This document shows, one piece after another, positions 5,981 through 10,669 of a stretch of 10,669 bases of DNA (position 1 is the first letter of the stretch; each line of letters opens with the position of its first letter). The notes beneath the pieces are model-generated. The model ran no database searches. It was not told the DNA's origin and saw only the letters and a program-made list of their open reading frames with translations. The translations under genes were made by a program, and so were the position numbers. Source of the stretch: an uncultured Coriobacteriaceae bacterium (GTDB lineage Bacteria; Actinomycetota; Coriobacteriia; Coriobacteriales; Atopobiaceae); assembly GCA_902772085.1 (NCBI GenBank), contig CACXZL010000033.1:1-10669 (forward strand). The letters are read 5' to 3'.

Positions 5981-8074
5981 TTAGGCGTTACCGCCGTGCT
6001 TGCTTACAATCTCCTCACGTACGGACTTAGGTACCGCCTCGTAGGAGTCAAATTGCATGGTGTAGCTTGCGCGACCCTGCGTTTGCGAACGAAGGTCGGT
6101 AGCATAACCAAACATCTCGCCCAGAGGCACCTTGGCCTTGATGACCTTGGTGTTTGAACGATCCTCCATGCCCTCAATCTTGCCACGGCGGGAGGAGAGG
6201 TTGCCCATAACGTCGCCCATGTACTGCTCGGGCGTCTCAACCTCTACCGACTCGACGGGCTCGAGAAGCACGGGGTCAGACATGTTCAGAGCCTTCTTGA
6301 TGGCCATGGAACCAGCAACCTTGAAGGCCGCCTCGGAGGAGTCAACCTCATGGTAGGAGCCATCTACCAGCGTAACCTTGATGTCCTGCACCGGGTAACC
6401 AGCAATAACACCAGAGTTGAGCGCCTCCTGGATGCCCTTGTCCACGGACGGGATGTACTCCTTGGGCACTACACCGCCCACGGTAGCATCAACGAACTGA
6501 TAGCCGGAACCAGCGGGCAGCGGCTCGAGGTCGATGACGGCATCGCCGTACTGACCACGACCACCGGACTGACGCACAAACTTGCCTTGTACGTGCTGGA
6601 CAGCCTTGCCAGCGGTCTCGCGGTAGGCAACCTGAGGCTTACCCACGTTGCACTCAACCTTGAACTCACGACGCAGACGGTCCACGATGATCTCGAGGTG
6701 CAGCTCGCCCATGCCGGCGATGATGGTCTGACCGGTCTCGTGATCGGTACGAACCTGGAAGGTCGGGTCCTCCTCAGCAAGCTTAGCGAGGCCCACAGAC
6801 ATCTTCTCCTGCTCGGCCTTGGTCTTGGGCTCTACGGCAACGTCGATAACCGGATCGGCAAAGTCGATGGACTCAAGAATGATGGGGTTCTTCTCGTCGC
6901 AGAGGGTGTCGCCCGTCGTGGTGTTCTTCAGACCAACGCACGCAACTATGTCGCCTGCGAAGCAGTTGTCGCGGTCTACTCGCTCGTTTGCGTTCATCTC
7001 GAGGATGCGGCCCAAGCGCTCGCGCTTGCCCTTTACCGAGTTGTATACGTAGCTGCCGGACTCAGCCTGGCCAGAGTATACGCGGAAATAGGTGAGCTTG
7101 CCCACGTAGGGGTCGGTCATGATCTTGAATGCCAAGGCGCTGAAGGGCTCCTTGGGGTCGGCATGACGCTCGGCATCGTTGCCCTTGAGGTCTACACCGT
7201 CGATGGACTTTACGTCGAGCGGGCTCGGCAGGTAGTCAACAACAGCGTCGAGCAGCTCCTGAATGCCCTTGTTCTTATATGCGGAGCCCACGAACACCGG
7301 GTTCAGCTCTCCGGCAAGAACGCCCTTGCGGATGGCAGCCTTGAGGAGGTCAACAGGAATCTCTTCCTCCATGAGGGCGAGCTCCATAACCTCGTCATCA
7401 AAGTTCGATGCGACGTCGAGAAGCTCTTCACGCTTCTCCTGGGCCAAATCGAGGTATTCCTCAGGAATCGCATCGATCTTCTCAGGATAGATCATGCCCT
7501 TCGAGTCCTCTTTGAAGTCCCAAGCCTCCATGGCAACGAGGTCGATGAGGCCCCAGAACTGAGACTCTGCTCCCATGGGAATCTGCGCCGCGATGGCGTT
7601 TGCGCCAAGGCGCTCCCTCATGGTCTCGATGGCGTGGAAGAAGTCTGCACCAACGCGATCGTATTTGTTTATGAAGGCGATGCGAGGTACGTTGTAGTTA
7701 CCAGCCTGCCGCCACACGGTCTCAGACTGGGGCTGCACACCAGCCACCGCGTCAAAAACAGCGACCGCACCGTCAAGAACGCGCAGACAACGCTCGACCT
7801 CGGCCGTAAAGTCCACGTGTCCCGGAGTGTCGATGATCTGGATGACGTGGTCACCCCAGAAGCAGGTGGTAGCGGCTGAAGTGATGGTAACGCCGCGCTC
7901 CTGCTCCTGAACCATCCAGTCCATCGTAGCGGCGCCGTCGTGCACCTCACCGATCTTGTGGGTCTTGCCCGTATAGTAGAGAATGCGCTCGGTCGTCGTG
8001 GTCTTGCCCGCATCGATGTGGGCCATGATGCCGATGTTGCGCAGGTTTTCGAGCTTGTACTTAGCTTTAGCCAT
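5981..8074 (-). CDS. fusA: Translation elongation factor G (EF-G)
   Basis: This cytoplasmic GTPase drives translocation of tRNA and mRNA on the ribosome and, with RRF, ribosome recycling. At 697 residues it is full length. The G domain shows P-loop AHIDAGKT (18-25), switch I GVTITSAATTC (61-71), DTPGH (82-86, with the catalytic His86), NKYDR (136-140) and GSA (263-265). The usual Met of NKMD is Tyr138 here; the specificity residues Asn136, Lys137 and Asp139 remain. Domain II follows from ~310; domain III includes EEDPTF and GMGELHLE; domain IV has SGGRGQYGD and the HEVDSSEAAF tip region; the C-terminus has RRGKIEGM and LRSQTQGR. It starts at ATG with GGAG 9 bases upstream and is separated from rpsG by 27 bp, so the two are co-transcribed. 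No second EF-G-like gene or tuf is nearby. Confidence 0.99.
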   Translation of the reverse strand: MAKAKYKLENLRNIGIMAHIDAGKTTTTERILYYTGKTHKIGEVHDGAATMDWMVQEQERGVTITSAATTCFWGDHVIQIIDTPGHVDFTAEVERCLRVLDGAVAVFDAVAGVQPQSETVWRQAGNYNVPRIAFINKYDRVGADFFHAIETMRERLGANAIAAQIPMGAESQFWGLIDLVAMEAWDFKEDSKGMIYPEKIDAIPEEYLDLAQEKREELLDVASNFDDEVMELALMEEEIPVDLLKAAIRKGVLAGELNPVFVGSAYKNKGIQELLDAVVDYLPSPLDVKSIDGVDLKGNDAERHADPKEPFSALAFKIMTDPYVGKLTYFRVYSGQAESGSYVYNSVKGKRERLGRILEMNANERVDRDNCFAGDIVACVGLKNTTTGDTLCDEKNPIILESIDFADPVIDVAVEPKTKAEQEKMSVGLAKLAEEDPTFQVRTDHETGQTIIAGMGELHLEIIVDRLRREFKVECNVGKPQVAYRETAGKAVQHVQGKFVRQSGGRGQYGDAVIDLEPLPAGSGYQFVDATVGGVVPKEYIPSVDKGIQEALNSGVIAGYPVQDIKVTLVDGSYHEVDSSEAAFKVAGSMAIKKALNMSDPVLLEPVESVEVETPEQYMGDVMGNLSSRRGKIEGMEDRSNTKVIKAKVPLGEMFGYATDLRSQTQGRASYTMQFDSYEAVPKSVREEIVSKHGGNA

Positions 8075-8101
8075 AAATTAAAACTCCAAATCCCATCCGT
8101 C

Positions 8102-8572
8102 TTAGAAGCGGTAATGCGAGAAGGCGCGGTTGGCCTCGGCCATCTTGAAGAGGTCCTCACGGCGCTTTACAGAGGCGCCCACTTTGTTGGACGCATCGAT
8201 GATCTCATTGGCAAGACGAAGAGCCATGGTCTTCTCCTTGCGAGCACGCGAGAAGTTCACCATCCAGCGAATGGCCAGCGTGGTGGCGCGACGGGAGTTG
8301 ACCTCCATGGGCACCTGATAAGTTGCACCGCCCACACGCTTCGGCTTGACCTCGAGTTTGGGGCGAACGTTGTCGAGCGCCTTCTTGTACACGGCGAGCG
8401 GATCCTCACCCGTGCGCTCGGCAACAATATCGAAGGCATCGTATACGATGCGCTCAGCAATGGACTTCTTGCCGTCCAGAAGGACCTTGTTTATAAGCTG
8501 GGTCACCTGACGGTTGTTATACTTTGCGTCCGGCATGACCTCACGACGGACTGCTGCTGCACGACGCGGCAT
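8102..8572 (-). CDS. rpsG: 30S ribosomal protein S7
   Basis: S7 is a primary 16S rRNA binder that nucleates assembly of the 30S head and lines the E site and mRNA exit channel. The 156-residue length is standard. It has the basic N-terminal arm MPRRAAAVRR, then YDAFDIV (44-50), PLAVYKKALDNVRP (58-71), GGATYQVPMEV (81-91) and the C-terminal ANRAFSHYRF. The ATG start has GGAG 7 bases upstream. It lies 59 bp after rpsL and 27 bp before fusA in the usual str order. In E. coli S7 represses str operon translation by binding the rpsL-rpsG spacer; whether the 59-bp spacer here does the same cannot be told by eye. Confidence 0.99.
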   Translation of the reverse strand: MPRRAAAVRREVMPDAKYNNRQVTQLINKVLLDGKKSIAERIVYDAFDIVAERTGEDPLAVYKKALDNVRPKLEVKPKRVGGATYQVPMEVNSRRATTLAIRWMVNFSRARKEKTMALRLANEIIDASNKVGASVKRREDLFKMAEANRAFSHYRF

Positions 8573-8631
8573 ACTATTTCTCCTCTAACTCTTTCTAAAC
8601 GATACTGGGTGCTGAGAGAACCTGGCAGCGA

Positions 8632-9003
8632 CTACTTAGGACGCTTCGCGCCATAGCGGGAACGAGCACGCTTGCGGTTCTGCACGGCAGCGCAGTCGTA
8701 TGCGCCGCGGATGATCTTGTAACGTACGCCAGGGAGGTCGCGTACGCGGCCGCCGCGGATGAGCACGATGGAGTGCTCCTGAAGGTTGTGACCCTCGCCC
8801 GGAATGTAGGCGGTAACCTCGATGCCGTTTACCAGACGCACACGAGCAACCTTACGCAGGGCGGAATTGGGCTTCTTGGGGGTGGTGGTGAATACACGGG
8901 TGCACACGCCACGCTTCTGCGGGTTGTGCTGGAGAGCTGCGTTCTTCGACTTGGACGCAACGGATTTGCGGCCCTGACGGACCAGCTGGTTAATGGTAGG
9001 CAA
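8632..9003 (-). CDS. rpsL: 30S ribosomal protein S12
   Basis: S12 sits at the decoding centre and controls accuracy and streptomycin response. The 123-residue protein has PQKRGVCTRV (28-37), TTTPKKPNSALRK (39-51), GEGHNLQEHS (69-78) and the basic tail RARSRYGAKRPK. Lys43, one streptomycin site, is wild type. Position 88 is Arg (codon CGC at 8740-8742) where E. coli and M. tuberculosis have Lys; Asp89, the residue methylthiolated by RimO in E. coli, is kept. The start is TTG: MPTINQLVR matches the family N-terminus exactly, GGAG is 7 bases upstream, and no ATG or GTG fits better. It is the first gene of the operon, about 80 bp after the promoter's -10 box. Confidence 0.99.
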   Translation of the reverse strand: MPTINQLVRQGRKSVASKSKNAALQHNPQKRGVCTRVFTTTPKKPNSALRKVARVRLVNGIEVTAYIPGEGHNLQEHSIVLIRGGRVRDLPGVRYKIIRGAYDCAAVQNRKRARSRYGAKRPK

Positions 9004-9083
9004 AGCGTTTCTCCTTCGTACCTATCGTGTCTTTGTATCGATAAAGGCAGCGCAGCACCACTACCTTGAATCAGCAGTAAGGT

Positions 9084-9112
9084 AATTTAACGCCCGCAAA
9101 CGGTATTGTCAA
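9084..9112 (-). promoter_or_regulatory. Str operon promoter (TTGACA-17-TAAATT)
   Basis: The minus strand carries a perfect -35 TTGACA (9112-9107), a 17-base spacer and TAAATT as -10 (9089-9084). Transcription should begin near 9077, leaving a leader of about 75 bases before the rpsL TTG. Match and spacing fit the main vegetative sigma factor and the expected high expression of ribosomal genes. Confidence 0.85.
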
Positions 9113-9130
9113 AAAGCCACGGAACCGGGC
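9111..9130 (-). terminator. Small terminator-like hairpin abutting the str promoter
   Basis: On the minus strand GCCCG pairs with CG-T-GGC (one bulged base) around a GTTC loop, followed directly by TTTTTG. The last two T bases are also the first two bases of the -35 box. It would end leftward read-through from the rsmI operon just where the str promoter begins. The stem is only 5 bp with a bulge, so strength is uncertain. Confidence 0.4.
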
Positions 9131-9154
9131 GTATCCATCTTCATACGTTCAACA

Positions 9155-9281
9155 CAGGTGCCACGCCCGCGCGCACGCCCCTCTTCGCGCTGCTCAGCGC
9201 TCGCTGCGCCCTTCGTTCGTTCGCCGCAGGTGCCGCGCCCGCGCGCACGCCCCTCTTCGCGCTGCTCAGCGCTCGCTGCGC
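9155..9281. repeat. 55-bp direct repeat, two copies 72 bp apart
   Basis: Copies at 9155-9209 and 9227-9281 differ at one base (A or G in CAGGTGCC-CGCC). Each contains the small palindrome GCGCTG-CT-CAGCGC (9187-9200 and 9259-9272). The 17 bases between them carry CGTTCG-type tetramers. The GC is extreme compared with the flanking promoter. It looks like an intergenic repeat element rather than coding sequence. Confidence 0.9.
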
Positions 9282-9328
9282 TCGCTCGCTTCGCGAAATC
9301 GCGGCGCGAAGAGGGGCGTGCGCGCGGG
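9238..9328. repeat. Perfect 25-bp inverted repeat (large hairpin)
   Basis: The arm at 9238-9262, inside the second direct-repeat copy, is exactly complementary to 9304-9328, with a 41-base loop that holds CGCGA/TCGCG self-pairing. The same arm sequence also occurs at 9166-9190 in the first copy, so the right arm could pair with either. No T-run follows on either strand. In position it lies between the rsmI stop (9384) and the str promoter, so it may stabilise the 3' end of the rsmI message or assist termination. Confidence 0.9.
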
Positions 9329-9383
9329 TAACCTCGTGGGAAGCGAAGACTGAAATGAACCCCTTTTTAATATAGTGCGTTGT

Positions 9384-10253
9384 CTAGTTTTGTGGAGAGG
9401 CGGCTGCTTCAACGATCATGTTGTATACGTCTGCGCGCGTAACGCCGAATTCCTTCGCGAGTCGTTTCGCAAGACGTGTCTTTGACTCTCCCGACTCCAA
9501 GCCGAGACGCATAGACTCCTCAAGCGTTGCGCGGCCTTCGGACTCTGTAGAATCATTCTCCCCCTCTACGGGGCCTTCCACCACTATGACGCATTCGCCG
9601 CGCACCTCATCTCGCTCCGCAATGCACCGTGCAAGCTCGGGAGCCAGATCTCGAACGACCTCTTCGTGCAGCTTCGTGAGCTCCCTCACGAGCGCCACCC
9701 GTCGCAACGGCATCACTTCTGCTATGGACTGGATCGTAGCGAGCGCTCGGTGCGGCGATTCGTAAAACACAAGAGTTCCAGGCACGCAAGCAAGCTCGCG
9801 TAAGCGCTTCGCGCGAGCACCTGCCTTCCTTGGCAGGAACCCGTCAAAGAAAAATCTTGCACATGGAAGCCCTGAGGCGATGAGTGCGCAGGTCACCGCA
9901 GAAGGACCCGGCACCACTTCGAGTTTGACGCCACGCAAGAGCGCCGCATCGGCGAGCTGCTGACCGGGATCCGATATGCCAGGCATTCCCGCATCGCTCA
10001 CAAAGGCTATGCGCTCACCATCCTCCACGCGGTCAATAATGTTCCGCACGCGCGAGGCCATCACGTTTTGGTCGCAACGCATAAGCGATACCTGAATGCC
10101 AAAGCGAGCCAGCAGCCTAGAGGTTACGCGCGTGTCTTCACACAAGAGCAAGTCGGCATCACGAAGCGTCTGCAAAACGCGGGGAGACGCGTCTTCGAGG
10201 TTTCCTATGGGCGTCCCCACAAGCGAGAGCACACCGCTGCGAGCATCACTCAC
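9384..10253 (-). CDS. rsmI: 16S rRNA (cytidine-1402-2'-O)-methyltransferase RsmI
   Basis: RsmI uses S-adenosylmethionine to methylate the ribose of C1402 in the P-site region of 16S rRNA, tuning initiation and decoding fidelity. The 289-residue protein shows the tetrapyrrole-methylase-type fold signatures in order: LVGTPIGNLED (11-21), CEDTR (38-42), SDAGMPGISDPG (86-97), VPGPSA (114-119), DGFLPRK (137-143), YESPHR (164-169) and RELTKLHEE (190-198). A basic helical C-terminal part (SKTRLAKRLAKEFGVTRADVY, in part) follows an acidic linker near 228-247. The start is GTG, overlapping the upstream gene's TGA as GTGA, so translation is probably coupled; AAAGGGG lies 9 bases upstream. Family and length agree well. 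Its place just before the str operon is fitting but it has separate transcription signals. Confidence 0.97.
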   Translation of the reverse strand: MSDARSGVLSLVGTPIGNLEDASPRVLQTLRDADLLLCEDTRVTSRLLARFGIQVSLMRCDQNVMASRVRNIIDRVEDGERIAFVSDAGMPGISDPGQQLADAALLRGVKLEVVPGPSAVTCALIASGLPCARFFFDGFLPRKAGARAKRLRELACVPGTLVFYESPHRALATIQSIAEVMPLRRVALVRELTKLHEEVVRDLAPELARCIAERDEVRGECVIVVEGPVEGENDSTESEGRATLEESMRLGLESGESKTRLAKRLAKEFGVTRADVYNMIVEAAASPQN

Positions 10254-10669
10254 CCTAGCATGCCCCTTTCAAAGCTCGCAAGTGCCACCCTCGAGTCCCA
10301 TCCCGAGAGATGACCGCTCGTTTTCCAAGTCTGGAAGAACCACGCACGCAAATCACCAAAGGCCGCTATCTGCTCGGCGCAGTACACGCGCTCCAAGGCT
10401 ATGCGACCTTCTGGAGTCATGAGCGAATCGGCAAACGGCAGCGCAGCAGACCAGGCACCCACCATCACTGGAAGCCCACTCCTCTCTGCCTTTCTGAGCA
10501 TCTTGCGAGAACGCTCTACCAGCGCAGCAGCACCCGCGGGACCGGTGGCGTCCACATTGTCGGAGTAATGGTAGAGATGGCAATCGAGCCATACGTTTTG
10601 GTAACGACGCAATGCCATGAAGCTCTTCCACGCTCCCGGAACCCCCGCATCAGGCAGCACCACGCAGGG
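10250..10669 (-). CDS. GH5 exo-1,3-beta-glucanase-like protein, C-terminal 139 residues (5' end beyond window)
   Basis: The frame is open to the right edge, so this is the C-terminal part only. It follows the GH5 exo-beta-1,3-glucanase pattern known from Candida Exg: VVLPDAGVPGAWKSFM (like VVIHDAF..W..F), WLDCHLYHY (like VVDHHHYQ), VMVGAWSAAL (like AGEWSAAL) and AWFFQTWKTSG then GW (like FWSWKTENAPEW). In the family the Glu of GEWS is the catalytic nucleophile; here that position is Ala72 of the visible part (codon GCC at 10454-10456), so activity is doubtful. The general acid/base Glu (NEP motif) would be outside the window. The ORF ends in TGA overlapping the rsmI GTG, so the two genes form one transcription unit. 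Alternatives are another clan GH-A member that uses a different residue, or a carbohydrate-binding pseudoenzyme. No signal peptide can be judged from this fragment. Confidence 0.75.
   Translation of the reverse strand, partial: PCVVLPDAGVPGAWKSFMALRRYQNVWLDCHLYHYSDNVDATGPAGAAALVERSRKMLRKAERSGLPVMVGAWSAALPFADSLMTPEGRIALERVYCAEQIAAFGDLRAWFFQTWKTSGHLSGWDSRVALASFERGMLG

Noticed and set aside
6350..7879. A 509-codon plus-strand open frame opposite fusA
   Set aside because: It lies wholly antisense to a perfect EF-G gene, its translation shows no family features, and its openness follows from the codon bias of fusA.
7940..8656. A 238-codon plus-strand frame spanning the fusA start, rpsG and the rpsG-rpsL gap
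   Set aside because: It is antisense to S7 and EF-G with no independent ribosome site or protein similarity.
9155..9328. CRISPR array
   Set aside because: There are only two direct copies of 55 bp with a 17-bp gap, an inverted third arm and no cas genes; spacer and repeat sizes do not fit.
9106..9375. An 89-codon plus-strand frame over the GC-rich repeats
   Set aside because: Its translation is just the direct repeat read twice (ARTPLFALLSARCA), so it is repeat DNA rather than a gene.

Overview
The window looks like Coriobacteriia (Actinomycetota, possibly the Olsenella/Atopobium side). I infer this from actinobacterial-type ribosomal proteins, moderate-to-high GC, frequent GTG/TTG starts and a giant secreted repeat protein beside housekeeping genes. 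The assignment rests on style and recalled sequence similarity, not on a search. Every confidently called gene is on the minus strand, so transcription runs from the right end to the left.

Right end (10669 to 9384): the 3' part of a GH5 exo-1,3-beta-glucanase-like gene overlaps by 4 bp (GTGA) the start of rsmI, the 16S rRNA C1402 2'-O-methyltransferase gene. The GH5-like protein has Ala where the family's catalytic nucleophile Glu is expected, so it may be a pseudoenzyme. Between rsmI and rpsL (9004-9383) there is a GC-rich repeat cluster: a 55-bp direct repeat whose core is also inverted, giving a perfect 25-bp stem. It is followed by a small terminator-like hairpin whose T-run merges into the -35 box of a near-consensus promoter.

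Centre (9003 to 5618): the str operon, in the order rpsL (S12), rpsG (S7), fusA (EF-G), rpsJ (S10/NusE). There is no tuf gene. A strong intrinsic terminator follows rpsJ, so S10 is the last gene of this unit rather than the first gene of an S10-spc cluster. rpsL starts with TTG and rpsJ most likely with GTG. S12 carries Arg at position 88, a classical streptomycin-resistance site.

Left part (5617 to 1): a 600-bp intergenic zone holds the rpsJ terminator, a second hairpin with a T-rich tail that matches no gene, a possible remnant of a MetN-type NIL domain on the plus strand, and a short CATAA tandem repeat. Beyond it, one reading frame is open for 1672 codons from 5016 to the left edge. It encodes the N-terminal part of a giant secreted protein: a signal peptide, three copies of a ~157-residue module (two still ~90% identical in DNA), a long aromatic-rich region in unusually AT-rich DNA, and Ig-like segments. 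I found no in-frame stop by reading every triplet. Its C-terminus and any cell-wall anchor lie outside the window.

The translation genes work together in ribosome assembly, decoding and translocation. The secreted protein and the GH5-like protein are the accessory, less understood parts.
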